The notes: generated by a model not told the origin, from the letters alone. A stretch of DNA of 64,000 nt from Paenisporosarcina macmurdoensis (GCF_042658845.1 NZ_JBHSRI010000004.1:1-64000), one strand, 5' to 3'; counted from the stretch's first letter, positions 18,326 through 26,896 are shown. A program made the numbers and translations.

Positions 18326-18908
18326 CTTTTATCTTGTGATTTCTACCTGCATCACGAGAAATGGCATAACCACGAAGGGCCCCAGTAGCGAGTAAACCAT
18401 CCGATAAATACTTACCACCTAAGCCAGCAATAACAGCTCCACTGATGACACGAAGCGTAAACATTAACACTAATAAAGATGGATCGAGAGCCGCGTAACC
18501 AGACACCAAGAAGCCATAAGCAAAACTAAAGACTGCGGAACCGACACCTGCTAAACAAAGTACCCACCAGTTATAACGCTTGTAGCCAGTTGCAGCAAAT
18601 GCCGCTTCCGCACCTAGTCCCTGAACAAGTCCCGATAAAATCAAACGAGGACCAACTGCATTACCAATCATCACTTCAATCATGGCAGCCATCGTTTCTG
18701 ACAACAAAGCAGCACCTGGTTTACGAATGATGTACGCACTGATAATCGAAACAATAAACCAAATTCCAAACATCCATTCATACGCAATTGGACCAATCAC
18801 ACCCGCCCAAATGTTACCGACTTGGACAAATAGTAAATACACGACCGCAAATACAACGGCAAACACGGACATTAAGACGACTTCTTTCAGTTTCCATGAC
18901 TTCAACAT
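18309..18908 (-). CDS. ykoE: ECF substrate-binding component YkoE
   Basis: A 199-residue integral membrane S component with six hydrophobic segments and YkoE blocks such as VGNIWAGVIGPIAYEWMFGIWF. In Bacillus YkoE binds hydroxymethylpyrimidine or thiamine. ATG 18908 follows AAAGGAG by nine bases; an ATG at 18917 abuts that site. One base separates it from the ykoF stop, and its end overlaps ykoD, so the operon is tightly coupled and TPP-regulated. Confidence 0.92.
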   Translation of the reverse strand: MLKSWKLKEVVLMSVFAVVFAVVYLLFVQVGNIWAGVIGPIAYEWMFGIWFIVSIISAYIIRKPGAALLSETMAAMIEVMIGNAVGPRLILSGLVQGLGAEAAFAATGYKRYNWWVLCLAGVGSAVFSFAYGFLVSGYAALDPSLLVLMFTLRVISGAVIAGLGGKYLSDGLLATGALRGYAISRDAGRNHKIKGEVIG

Positions 18909-18909
18909 G

Positions 18910-19515
18910 CTACGCATCTCCTTTATGAGAAGGGCTGTTGATGCTCATGTTTACAGTCATCACCAAGTGTTTATATTGGTCCGAACGAGCATGAGTGAAC
19001 GATTCTTCAAGGAACGTAAATACCTGGTGGATATCGCCATGGAGTCCGCTTGCATAGTGCATCGACTCATTAAATACGCCATGTTCTTTTGCACGAGCTA
19101 CTTCTGTATAAATGACCGACATATAGTCGGGGTTATTCATTGGATAGAGCGCAAACTGGGATGATACATATTGTTTGATCTCACGAATTTGAGGTTCATT
19201 TAACAAAATGTCATCTTTCTCTAAAAACACATCTCCCGCAGAATCCCCAGGACAACCAATCGAAAAGGTCCCGTTAAATGCCACATGTGCTCCAGTTTTT
19301 GCTGCATATAAAACAATCGCTCTGACTGTATCAAAGACGTGAATTTGCTTGCCGCGCATGACTGTGCTGACGTCATCCGTGTGCATCCAGACGTTTGATG
19401 TATCCGCTTCACGCAAAGCCCCTTTAATAATCTCAATAAAATTGTCTGCCATTGGATGAAGCGAAAATCGCAACCCCACTATTGGACTTGTTCCACAACT
19501 AAACACTTGTTCCAT
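18910..19515 (-). CDS. ykoF: Thiamine/HMP-binding protein YkoF
   Basis: A 201-residue soluble protein of the YkoF family, built from two related ferredoxin-like halves (CGTSPIVGLRFSLHPMAD and SGLHGDIHQVFTFL mark the two). The Bacillus protein binds thiamine and its pyrimidine precursor and is encoded with YkoEDC. The second ATG (19515) fits the AAGGAGG site; the first is only two bases from it. First gene after the TPP riboswitch. Confidence 0.92.
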   Translation of the reverse strand: MEQVFSCGTSPIVGLRFSLHPMADNFIEIIKGALREADTSNVWMHTDDVSTVMRGKQIHVFDTVRAIVLYAAKTGAHVAFNGTFSIGCPGDSAGDVFLEKDDILLNEPQIREIKQYVSSQFALYPMNNPDYMSVIYTEVARAKEHGVFNESMHYASGLHGDIHQVFTFLEESFTHARSDQYKHLVMTVNMSINSPSHKGDA

Positions 19516-19582
19516 TCCCATCTCCTCCTTTTAATTGGTGTGATTAGCGAAAAAATTATCCCTAAATCACTGTTTTTGAACA

Positions 19583-19617
19583 TAAAAATAGCCACATTCG
19601 ACGTGGAATGCAGCTGT
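19583..19617 (-). terminator. Attenuator of the TPP riboswitch
   Basis: On the minus strand, AGCTGCATTC / GAATGTGGCT (two mispairs) is followed by ATTTTTATG. It lies between the aptamer and ykoF and is the probable ligand-dependent terminator. Confidence 0.75.
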
Positions 19618-19650
19618 TTTGCTCAAAATAAGAGTTGGGCAAAAGTCGCC

Positions 19651-19740
19651 GCACTTCCTCACGCCAGTATTACCTGGATCGAGTGTTAAGGGATCGGAGC
19701 TAATGCTCTCATCTCAGCCAAAATATAGCACCCCTAGTGC
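19651..19740 (-). promoter_or_regulatory. TPP (THI-box) riboswitch
   Basis: On the minus strand the segment starts GCACTAGGGGTGC, holds the invariant GGCTGAGATGAGA, then ATCCCTTAACACTCGATCC and CTGGCGTGAGGAAGTGC. These are the conserved P2-J and P4-P5 blocks of the TPP aptamer, and the ends (GCACT/AGTGC) close P1. Thiamine pyrophosphate would switch off ykoFEDC through the following attenuator. Confidence 0.95.
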
Positions 19741-19875
19741 AGTAATCGTATGTAGTTGTTTAAATGTTAAAGAACGGCTTCATTGTAACGCACGAAAAAG
19801 GTGTTGTAAACAAAAAGAATAAGAGCTGTAAAGTTACTAGTTAAATTATTTGACTGGTGAAACTAAGAATGAGAT

Positions 19876-20088
19876 TTAAAATAATAATTTGTAAAGTACA
19901 TATCCAACTAGTAATACAATTATTAATAATCCTGTTCCTTTCCAGCCTAAGTCACCAACTAAATCTGTTAAATTTCCATTTTCACCTCGACTGAATCCAT
20001 CTCTTAATGCACCGCCCGGATTTCTTTTAAGTTCTTGTTGTCTTAATCTCTCTCTTTTTTCTTTTGGATGTTCTTGACGATTATTCAA
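19876..20088 (-). CDS. DUF6366-like small membrane protein
   Basis: About 70 residues: a charged N-terminal part (PKEKRERLRQQELKRNPGG), a linker and one C-terminal TM segment (LLIIVLLVGYVLYKLLF) preceded by DLVGDLGWKG. The pattern matches what I remember of the DUF6366 family of Bacillales; function unknown. The TTG at 20088 is preferred because AGGGGGTG lies eight bases upstream; a GTG at 20097 is inside that site. Monocistronic. Confidence 0.7.
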   Translation of the reverse strand: MNNRQEHPKEKRERLRQQELKRNPGGALRDGFSRGENGNLTDLVGDLGWKGTGLLIIVLLVGYVLYKLLF

Positions 20089-20253
20089 ACCAAGCACCCC
20101 CTATGAGTAATACTTCAACTAACCCGCGACGGTTGAAGTGAATACCTTCGCAATCTTATGTTTATTTTAACATAAATATCCATTTTTTATTTAAATAGTG
20201 CCATCCGTCTTCCATAATATGTAACGATTAATTCAGCTTTTCCTTAACAAAAC

Positions 20254-20316
20254 TTGTCAAATTTCAAATTCTGTTCTATATTGTATATAACAAGTCTGTT
20301 CTAGTGTTAATAGAAC
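20254..20316 (+). promoter_or_regulatory. Promoter with two inverted repeats upstream of gntR
   Basis: TTGTCA (20254-20259), 17 bases, TATATT (20277-20282). The -10 lies inside an imperfect palindrome TGTTCTATA-ttg-TATATAACA (20272-20292), and a second one, GTTCTA-N7-TAGAAC (20298-20316), sits just downstream. Both would be well placed as operators for the GntR repressor encoded next. Confidence 0.65.
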
Positions 20317-20331
20317 AAAAGGTGGTCACAT

Positions 20332-20718
20332 ATGTTTATTGAGATTGAAGCAAATTCGGCTGTTCCGATCTATTTGCAATTGGCCCAACAAATTATTGAA
20401 GGTGTTGCGAAAGGTAGCTTGAAACCGGGTGATTCATTACCATCTGTTCGCGCATTTGCTGCAGACCTTGGGATGAACATGCATACCGTAAACAAAGCGT
20501 ATCATTATTTAGAAGAGAAGGAATTTATCCGAATTGTACAGAAAAAAGGAGTATTCATTCATGAAAATGGAGTTCGAAAAGCATCTGAACTAGATCGTCT
20601 CCGCTTGAAAAAAGAATTACGTCCAATCATTGCAGAAGCACTTTGTCTACAACTGACTCAAGCTGAAATTGAGCTGTTAATAAACGAAATAACTTTAGAC
20701 TTGAAGGAGGAAAAGTAA
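20332..20718 (+). CDS. GntR-family (YtrA-type) regulator
   Basis: A 128-residue repressor with an N-terminal winged helix typical of GntR (PIYLQLAQQIIEG, GDSLPSVRAFAADLGMN, TVNKAYHYLEEKEF, IRIVQKKGVFI) and only a short C-terminal helical tail, as in the YtrA subfamily that controls ABC transporter operons. Ribosome site AAAGGTGG. Its stop abuts the next start, placing it first in a five-gene operon that it probably autoregulates through the palindromes in its promoter. Confidence 0.92.
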   Translation: MFIEIEANSAVPIYLQLAQQIIEGVAKGSLKPGDSLPSVRAFAADLGMNMHTVNKAYHYLEEKEFIRIVQKKGVFIHENGVRKASELDRLRLKKELRPIIAEALCLQLTQAEIELLINEITLDLKEEK

Positions 20719-21824
20719 TGGCCGCAATTATTTTTATTGTCATATTAATTTTCATTATTGCCATTCAAGCTTTCTTACCAAAGTTTTTAAGAGAAAGTGA
20801 GGCATTTGGGATATACATTCCCGATACTCATGTCAAAGACCAACGAATAGTACACATGAAAAACCGCTATACACAACTCATTTTAACGAGTGGAATCCTC
20901 ATAATCGTGATTTTTATCGGATGGCTATGGATGTTCCGTCCTGCTGAAGAACAAATCGTCTTTTCAGGCATGGTTGCTCAAATTGGGGCGCTCATCTTTT
21001 CAATGGGACTTTATGCTAAAAATCATATCTCATTAGCTAATTGGAAGAAAAATGAAAAGTGGACGGAAGGGCAAAGTGAACGAAAAGTAGTCGACTTGCA
21101 ATTTCGTGAACAACTTAAAATATTACCGAGCCTCTTCTTTATCATTCCAATGTTAATCACTCTTGGCTTAGGTGTCTTGGGGTTAAGCCAATACGATACG
21201 TTACCCAATCAGATTCCAACACATTGGGGACCAAGTGGTGAGGCAGACGCATTCGCTGAAAAAAGTTGGGGTTCGGTGAGTGCTTTGCCAATGATTACAC
21301 TTTTACTCCAAGGGATGATGCTGTTCTTCAACGGTGCGATGAAACAATCAGGCGCAAAAATTCAAGTTCGACACAAGAAACGTTCACGTCAGCAACAACT
21401 CGCTTTTCGAAAATATTCAAGTTGGTTATTATTTGTCGTGACCATCACCGAAACTGTACTGATGGGGTACTTACAGCTGACAATCATCTATCCTGAAATC
21501 ATGTCTGCAAGTGTGACGTTAGGCTTTACAATTGGCTATTTAGTTATCATTCTTGGGTCAGTTCTGTACTACACTGTAAAAGTAGGGCAAAGCGGTACAA
21601 GAATCGCTGTTGCAGAGCAAGATGTCAATCCTGAAAATGTCATTGATATGGATGACGATCAATACTGGAAGTTCGGTTTATTTTATGTGAATAAAGACGA
21701 TCCGAGCATTCTCGTCGAAAAGCGATTCGGTATTGGTTGGACGATCAATATGGGACACAAAGGTAGTTGGGTTTTCTTGGTTTTATTAGTTGGAAGTATT
21801 TTTTTGATAGCAACATTACTTTAA
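20718..21824 (+). CDS. DUF1648 / DUF5808 polytopic membrane protein
   Basis: A 368-residue membrane protein with about eight hydrophobic segments. The DUF1648 signature appears as IPTHWGPSGEADAFAEKSWG near residue 165, and the C-terminal part DDDQYWKFGLFYVNKDD followed by VEKRFGIGWTINMG matches DUF5808. Such proteins are often encoded right after YtrA-type GntR regulators, and SdpI-like immunity proteins share DUF1648. A role in envelope stress or peptide immunity is plausible but not shown. Confidence 0.8.
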   Translation: MAAIIFIVILIFIIAIQAFLPKFLRESEAFGIYIPDTHVKDQRIVHMKNRYTQLILTSGILIIVIFIGWLWMFRPAEEQIVFSGMVAQIGALIFSMGLYAKNHISLANWKKNEKWTEGQSERKVVDLQFREQLKILPSLFFIIPMLITLGLGVLGLSQYDTLPNQIPTHWGPSGEADAFAEKSWGSVSALPMITLLLQGMMLFFNGAMKQSGAKIQVRHKKRSRQQQLAFRKYSSWLLFVVTITETVLMGYLQLTIIYPEIMSASVTLGFTIGYLVIILGSVLYYTVKVGQSGTRIAVAEQDVNPENVIDMDDDQYWKFGLFYVNKDDPSILVEKRFGIGWTINMGHKGSWVFLVLLVGSIFLIATLL

Positions 21825-21839
21825 AAAGGAGAGATGAAA

Positions 21840-22040
21840 ATGGATTTTCTAGAGGGGATTTCATGGGGAGTTATCGCACCGATATTTATTATTCAACTAT
21901 TATTATTAGTTATCGCACTTATTGATTTATCAAAAATATCTCAGGCAAACGGCCCTAAGTGGGTGTGGGCATTAGTTATTATTTTCGTTAATATTTTGGG
22001 ACCAATTATATACTTCATCTTCGGGAGAAAACAAGGATGA
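21840..22040 (+). CDS. PLDc_N-type small membrane protein (YxlE-like)
   Basis: A 66-residue protein with two TM segments and the PLDc_N pattern ALIDLSK...GPKWVWALVII then LGPIIYFIFGR. This is the stand-alone form seen in B. subtilis YxlE, which with YxlD restrains sigma-Y. Here no sigma-Y is visible and the gene sits with a GntR regulator. ATG 21840 is eight bases from AGGAG; an ATG at 21834 is too near. Overlaps the next gene by four bases. Confidence 0.82.
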   Translation: MDFLEGISWGVIAPIFIIQLLLLVIALIDLSKISQANGPKWVWALVIIFVNILGPIIYFIFGRKQG

Positions 22041-22939
22041 CGGCGATTTTAGAGGCGGTTAACTTAACGAAAATATACGCATCAGAACGAGCTGTCAATG
22101 AAGTGAGTTTCTCTCTTATTGAAGGAACATCTACTGCTTTAATCGGTCCAAATGGTTCAGGCAAAACAACTACTTTATCGATGTTAGCAGGATTATTGCA
22201 GCCGACAGAAGGAATGATTGCGTTTAATGGGGAGAAACATGCAGATGTAAGAGAGCATATTGGATTTCTGCCACAATATCCTCAGTTTTTCTCTTGGCTG
22301 ACTGCATTGGAATTCACCGAAATGGCTGCTCGGTTAAGTGGAATGGATAGTCGTAGCGCCAGAGTAGAAGCACAAAAAACGCTTGAATTCGTTGGACTTG
22401 GAGAAGCTTTACGCAAAAAAACGGGTACTTTTTCAGGTGGAATGAAACAGCGTCTTGGCTTAGCACAGGCCATCGTTCACAAACCAAAGCTATTACTGTT
22501 AGATGAACCAGTATCCGCGCTCGATCCAGTCGGAAGACGTGAAATCATGAATTTATTGAAAAGCTTGCAACAAAATATGACGATTTTATACTCAACCCAT
22601 ATTTTAAACGATGCTGAAGAAATGACGAATCAATTACTATTTTTACGAAAAGGCCAATTAGTAGAACAAGGATCACTAGGTGATGTCAAGGCAAAATATG
22701 ATTCCCCTCGATATCGTGTAGAATTTTCTAGTGCGCAAGATGCACTTACATTTGCTGCAAGAGCACCATGGAAAGTTAAGTATGAAGGAGCATTTGCCTT
22801 TATTGATCTGAACAATGAGTTGCCAGAAATGAAAGATGTATTAGGTTATTTAGCTACAAGTGGGCTCAGTATTCGTAAAGCAGAGCGTCAAACGGCGAGC
22901 TTGGAAGAAATCTTTATGAAGGTGGCGGGACAACAATGA
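22037..22939 (+). CDS. ABC transporter ATPase (YxlF-like)
   Basis: A 300-residue ATPase: Walker A GPNGSGKTT (about 39-47), Q-loop, signature FSGGMKQRLG, Walker B LLLLDEPVSALDP and switch histidine in STH. The C-terminal ~80 residues form the extra domain typical of the CcmA/NatA-type exporters. Start and stop both overlap neighbours by four bases (ATGA), so it is coupled with the permease. Substrate unknown; related B. subtilis YxlFG is also uncharacterised. Confidence 0.9.
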   Translation: MTAILEAVNLTKIYASERAVNEVSFSLIEGTSTALIGPNGSGKTTTLSMLAGLLQPTEGMIAFNGEKHADVREHIGFLPQYPQFFSWLTALEFTEMAARLSGMDSRSARVEAQKTLEFVGLGEALRKKTGTFSGGMKQRLGLAQAIVHKPKLLLLDEPVSALDPVGRREIMNLLKSLQQNMTILYSTHILNDAEEMTNQLLFLRKGQLVEQGSLGDVKAKYDSPRYRVEFSSAQDALTFAARAPWKVKYEGAFAFIDLNNELPEMKDVLGYLATSGLSIRKAERQTASLEEIFMKVAGQQ

Positions 22940-23718
22940 AGGATCTATTCGTATTGTTCCAAAAAGAGTGGCGAGAAAATACACGTAACTTTAAAATCTT
23001 GTGGATTCCACTTGTCTTTATATTCTTTGGAGTGTCTGAGCCGCTTACTAGTTATTACTTACCTCAAATTTTAGAAGCCGTTGGGAATCTTCCGGAAGGC
23101 GCGGTATTTCCATTTCCAGATTTCACACCCGCCCAAGTAATCATGGCCACGATGGGTCAATATCAATTTATCGGGATGCTGGTCCTAGTATTAGGATTTG
23201 CAGGAACCATTTCTCGTGAACGGAAAAATGGCACAGGAACACTTCTTTATGTTCGACCGATTTCCTACTTCAGCTACTTTTTAAGCAAGTGGAAAGTCAT
23301 TGGCACTATTGCCTTAGTTAGTGTATGGCTTGGATTATTAACGACATGGTATTACACGGAACTGTTATTCGGAAAAGTGGAGGCCGCAGATTTCTTCGCA
23401 TTTGCTGGAACCTACAGTGTATGGATTTTATTCGTCGTAACCATCGTAGTTGCCATGAGTGCTTGGTTGCCAACGGGTGGAGCAGCAGCAATATCGCTAT
23501 TATTAGTCTTAGGCGTGCAAATTATTGATTCATTGCTAGGTGCGTATTGGACCATTTCACCATGGAAGTTAGCCATTTATGCAACACAATGGTTGACTGG
23601 TTCACCAGATGCATCGGAATTTTGGTGGAGTATAGTGGTTACGCTTTTGGCTATAGTGGCTCTCATGATATTCGGAGTATGGATGTCAAAACGTAATGCT
23701 TCGAAAACTAAAGTATAA
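22936..23718 (+). CDS. ABC-2 type permease (YxlG-like)
   Basis: A 260-residue permease with six hydrophobic segments and the ABC-2 family block FAGTISRERKNGTGTLLYVRP in the first cytoplasmic region. It starts within the last codon of the ATPase gene. Last gene of the GntR operon, followed by a strong terminator. The transported compound cannot be told from the sequence. Confidence 0.88.
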   Translation: MKDLFVLFQKEWRENTRNFKILWIPLVFIFFGVSEPLTSYYLPQILEAVGNLPEGAVFPFPDFTPAQVIMATMGQYQFIGMLVLVLGFAGTISRERKNGTGTLLYVRPISYFSYFLSKWKVIGTIALVSVWLGLLTTWYYTELLFGKVEAADFFAFAGTYSVWILFVVTIVVAMSAWLPTGGAAAISLLLVLGVQIIDSLLGAYWTISPWKLAIYATQWLTGSPDASEFWWSIVVTLLAIVALMIFGVWMSKRNASKTKV

Positions 23719-23726
23719 ATAGAAGT

Positions 23727-23763
23727 AAATCCCTCTCCAGAAAAAAATGGAGGGGGATTTGCT
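23727..23763. terminator. Bidirectional terminator
   Basis: AAATCCCTCTCCA / TGGAGGGGGATTT (one G-U pair) between the convergent permease and small lipoprotein genes. Confidence 0.85.
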
Positions 23764-23770
23764 TTTGCAA

Positions 23771-23998
23771 TCATTGGGAATCTTTATTCTCAGTGTCTGG
23801 CCCATCTGTCGTCGGTTTATCATTTCCCATTTCTGAGCCATTTCCGTCAGACGGAACCGCATCATCAACGCCTTCTGGCATGTATTCTTGGGTTTGATCA
23901 TTTGGTTCATCTTGAGTACCAATGGATTCGCCATTTCTATTAACTGAACATCCAGTGAGCATAAATATAGTCAAAATGACGAATAATATAGATTTCAT
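23771..23998 (-). CDS. Small lipoprotein, unknown
   Basis: A 75-residue lipoprotein: a 15-residue hydrophobic signal with lipobox LTGC, then a mature part of about 58 residues rich in Asp, Glu, Asn, Gly and Pro and without recognisable domain. AGGAGG precedes the start by about 13 bases, a rather long distance. The frame is open upstream but the lipobox fixes this start. Function unknown. Confidence 0.6.
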   Translation of the reverse strand: MKSILFVILTIFMLTGCSVNRNGESIGTQDEPNDQTQEYMPEGVDDAVPSDGNGSEMGNDKPTTDGPDTENKDSQ

Positions 23999-24157
23999 AG
24001 TCAAATTTTTTCCTCCTGTACAACCAAATTTGCTTTCAAGTTTAGGTTGTACATGCACGGGTTAAATATGTATTTAAAAAAATGATTATTGTTGTTTTCA
24101 ACCATCAAAAAAATTTGGAATGAAGAAAAAGATATGAGATTTCCAAAAGAATATGGT

Positions 24158-24262
24158 TTCTGCCCAACTTATGTTTATTTCTGACCAACTCCGAGGTGTT
24201 TTCGACCAACTAATCATAATTTCCGACCAACTAAGTGGTGTTTCCGACCATTTAGCAATATT
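24158..24262. repeat. 21-bp tandem array C (5 units)
   Basis: Five 21-bp units with the constant part TTYYGACCAACT (the first has GCCC, the last CCATTT) and a nine-base variable part. The reverse complement AGTTGGTCGGAAA is the constant part of array E, and array G is also related. It ends 9 bases from the HIT gene stop, so it lies in that gene's 3' region. Confidence 0.92.
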
Positions 24263-24271
24263 TCAGCAAAT

Positions 24272-24676
24272 TTATCTTCCAGGTCTTCGGTTGTCCTCTG
24301 ATTTGAACCATGCGCGAATCCCTTTTCCAGCATATGGTTCATCTGCAAAACGAGGGAGGATATGAAAATGCGCGTGTTGGATGGATTGATTCGATGCGTC
24401 TCCAACATTCCAACCGAGCGTATAGCCATCAGGAGCATAATTGTCGTTGGCAAATGCTTTCACTTGCTGCATTAATTCGTATGTAGCTGCCCATTCTTCT
24501 GGCGTTAAATCAAAAACTGTTTGACGATGAATTTTTGGAACGATGAGTCCGCTGCCTTCTAAAATGGTTTGATGACTCGGATGTTGTAAATACCGACAAA
24601 ATTCATTTTCAAATACAATGCGTTGTTCAGAATCCGTTTGTGGTTCGCAAAAAGGGCAAGTCATATCTTTGGTCAT
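24272..24676 (-). CDS. HIT-family nucleotide hydrolase
   Basis: A 134-residue histidine-triad protein. The catalytic motif is QHAHFHILPR near residue 107, and a CPFC pair near the N terminus suggests a zinc site as in many bacterial HIT proteins. Family members split nucleotide phosphoramidates or dinucleoside polyphosphates. ATG 24676 has AGAGGTGA. Divergent from the HEPN-like/CBS gene with about 90 bases between them. No terminator is obvious; array C follows the stop. Confidence 0.9.
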   Translation of the reverse strand: MTKDMTCPFCEPQTDSEQRIVFENEFCRYLQHPSHQTILEGSGLIVPKIHRQTVFDLTPEEWAATYELMQQVKAFANDNYAPDGYTLGWNVGDASNQSIQHAHFHILPRFADEPYAGKGIRAWFKSEDNRRPGR

Positions 24677-24765
24677 TGGGTCACCTCTTTTTCTTTTAAT
24701 TGTATACAATTGGAAGGTTATGAAGCAAATCATGTAGAATGAGTGATAAACGGGAGGAATGCAAC

Positions 24766-25482
24766 ATGCAAAAACAGCAACAGGCCGAGCAAGCGGTTCG
24801 AAACTCTGAGCGCTTTCTGACGGCTTTTCACCGTATTGAACAATCAATGAAAGACATCATCGGTACAAATGATCACTTATCATTTTTTAAACTAGTTGAA
24901 CTGTCGAAACGCAAAAATGCAATCGTTCGAAAATATGAAGAAGATTTACGAGAATATGCCACTTTACGAAATGCGATTGTACATCATCAAACATCTACAG
25001 AATATGCAATTGCAGAACCACATGATGAAATTGTACTAGTACTGGAAACAATAGACGAAGCACTAGCTAAACCTATTACTGTTGGTCAAATGTTCGAACG
25101 CGATGTCAGTATTCTTCAAGCAAAGGACACGTTAAGGGATGCATTAAAACTCATTCGAGATAAACAATTTACCCAAATACCTGTATATGACGGAAATGTT
25201 TTCGTAGGGTTATTAACAGCAGTAGGCATTATGTTTTGGCTCGCAAACCATGTCGAAAAAGAAGATATTTCCTGGGAAATATCTGTCGAATCAACACTGC
25301 AACATGAAAAGAAGAAGGAAAATCATCTTTTCGTACCACGTGATATGTCTATTTTTGAAGCTGAAGAACTGTTTAAAGATGCGATCGCTAAAGGAAGACG
25401 ATTAGAGGCATTGTTAATTTCGGATGAAAAAGGCTTGGTTGGCATTGTCACACCGCTAGATTTGATTGAAATTGAAGCATGA
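24766..25482 (+). CDS. HEPN-like domain plus CBS pair protein
   Basis: A 238-residue protein. The N-terminal ~95 residues are all-helical and carry LRNAIVHH, which fits the HEPN RNase pattern R-N-x-x-x-H (R68, H73). The rest is a tandem CBS pair (about 108-170 and 177-238), a module that usually senses adenine nucleotides. This suggests a nucleotide-gated RNA-binding or RNase protein, but the HEPN call rests on one motif and helix content. ATG 24766 follows GGGAGGA; an earlier in-frame start lacks a site. Divergent neighbour is a HIT nucleotide hydrolase. Confidence 0.7.
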   Translation: MQKQQQAEQAVRNSERFLTAFHRIEQSMKDIIGTNDHLSFFKLVELSKRKNAIVRKYEEDLREYATLRNAIVHHQTSTEYAIAEPHDEIVLVLETIDEALAKPITVGQMFERDVSILQAKDTLRDALKLIRDKQFTQIPVYDGNVFVGLLTAVGIMFWLANHVEKEDISWEISVESTLQHEKKKENHLFVPRDMSIFEAEELFKDAIAKGRRLEALLISDEKGLVGIVTPLDLIEIEA

Positions 25483-25488
25483 AAAGGT

Positions 25489-25523
25489 AAGGTGATTTCT
25501 CATATTGAGATGTCACCTTTTTA
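25489..25523 (+). terminator. Terminator of the HEPN-like/CBS gene
   Basis: AAGGTGA / TCACCTT stem with an inner TCTCA / TGAGA pairing, then TTTTT. Confidence 0.75.
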
Positions 25524-25688
25524 CTATTTGATAACCTTAAGGGTAAGAAAATTAAAATAGCTCAAAATTTTATTTTGGCCACTTATGTGCCCTTGATAAT
25601 TTCATTTTCCGTTTTTATTATAGGTCAAATAAACTATGTGATAAAAAGCCGGAATTTCCGTGTGTTACCATGCAAATGAGGTGATGAC

Positions 25689-26642
25689 ATGATTATGAAA
25701 AGACGGGGAATAGACCATCATTTAGAAGGGTTACAAGCACTATTCAGACGATTACCTGAGAGTCATCAATTGAGGGATACGATTGATAAAAAGATAGGGA
25801 TGAAGACCGCTGGCATCCGCGGTGAATCAAAATTGGTAAAGGTATTCGAAAATTATACGTTCTTAGATGAAATCTACATTTTACATGATTTATCCTTTTA
25901 CTCAACAGGACGGGCACAAATTGATTGCCTCGTCATAACTCCAAATTTCGCCCTGATTTTAGAGGTGAAAAACATAGCAGGTGAGATGTCTTTCTTAATG
26001 GGAACAGGTCAAATATCAAGGGTTTTAGATAATGGACAGATAGACCATTTTGAAAGTCCTATGATTCAAATTGATCGTAATAGTGATTTGCTCTTTGATT
26101 TGTTTCGTTTAAAGGACATACACATACCTATTTTGGGAGCTGTTGTTTTGTCCAATTCAACACAAAAAGTGAATGTGCAGCCCAATCAGTATCCGGTACT
26201 ATTCTTAGGAGAAATCCCATCATTTATTAAACGACAAATCAAAAATCAAACCGTGATTGAGCCGAATCAAGCAAAAATTATTGCAGAAATGCTAGTCAAC
26301 GAACATCAACCTTTCAATCCCTTTCCAATTTGCGACAGATGGCATGTCGATACTTCATGTTTGAAGAAGGGTGTATTTTGTACGAAATGTAGCGAGGGCA
26401 TGATGAAACGTAGTTTTCGCACATGGATTTGCGAGGCGTGCTTTCAAAGAGACCCGTATGCTCATATTCAAGCAATAAAGGAATGGTTTATGTTGGTTGG
26501 TGGACAAATTACGAATAAGGAATGTCGTGAATTCTTAGGGGTACAGAGTCATCAGTTGGTTTCTAGACTTTTAAAAGAAATGAATCTCATAATAGAAGGT
26601 AAAGGGAATCGCACAACATATAAAATGGGTTTTCGAGAGTGA
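25689..26642 (+). CDS. NERD-domain protein with zinc ribbon
   Basis: A 317-residue protein. The NERD (nuclease-related) domain spans about 40-160 with the PD-(D/E)xK-like core QIDCLVITPNFALILEVKN (D...E-x-K). It is followed by a four-cysteine ribbon (CTKC...CEAC, about 230-255) and a C-terminal helical part resembling a winged helix (ITNKECREFLGVQSHQLVSRLL). This suggests a DNA-binding or DNA-processing role; function unproven. AGGTG precedes ATG 25689 by five bases. Its last codons are the left edge of the tandem duplication that follows. Confidence 0.85.
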   Translation: MIMKRRGIDHHLEGLQALFRRLPESHQLRDTIDKKIGMKTAGIRGESKLVKVFENYTFLDEIYILHDLSFYSTGRAQIDCLVITPNFALILEVKNIAGEMSFLMGTGQISRVLDNGQIDHFESPMIQIDRNSDLLFDLFRLKDIHIPILGAVVLSNSTQKVNVQPNQYPVLFLGEIPSFIKRQIKNQTVIEPNQAKIIAEMLVNEHQPFNPFPICDRWHVDTSCLKKGVFCTKCSEGMMKRSFRTWICEACFQRDPYAHIQAIKEWFMLVGGQITNKECREFLGVQSHQLVSRLLKEMNLIIEGKGNRTTYKMGFRE

Positions 26643-26651
26643 AAATTAGCT

Positions 26652-26777
26652 GAATGGACAACTAGTAACAATGAGTGGACGGAAATTGCTATTGAATGGA
26701 CGACCATGCCCGAAGAGTGGACGGAAATCAATGTTTAGTGGACAACAAACCATAATAAATGGACAACACATCAAATC
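26652..26777. repeat. 21-bp tandem array D1 (6 units)
   Basis: Six 21-bp units with constant part GARTGGACRAC or GARTGGACGGA and ten variable bases. The reverse complement of the constant part is the core of array H, and GTGGACGGAAA differs by one base from the TGGTCGGAAA core of arrays C and E. Confidence 0.92.
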
Positions 26778-26833
26778 TTCCTGAAAAACCAAACCTAATT
26801 GGGAGAAGGACTGCGCCTTCTCGTTAAAAGAAA

Positions 26834-26861
26834 AAAACCTTCCTTTTCTTCGGAAGGTTTT
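26834..26861 (+). terminator. Terminator of the NERD gene, copy 1
   Basis: AAAACCTTCC / GGAAGGTTTT. The same hairpin recurs at 27054-27083 as part of the duplication. Confidence 0.85.
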
Positions 26862-26896
26862 CATATAAAATGGTGTTTCGAGAGTGAAAAATTGCT

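Larger units (their letters stand above)
26617..26861. repeat. Tandem duplication, copy 1
   Basis: A 245-bp segment starting CATATAAAATGG in the last codons of the NERD gene and running through array D1, a hairpin (GAGAAGG...CCTTCTC) and a terminator (ACCTTCC...GGAAGGTT). It is repeated directly next to itself at 26862-27083. Confidence 0.92.

Noticed and set aside
23325..23528. Small frame within the permease gene
   Set aside because: Shadow of the permease in another frame.
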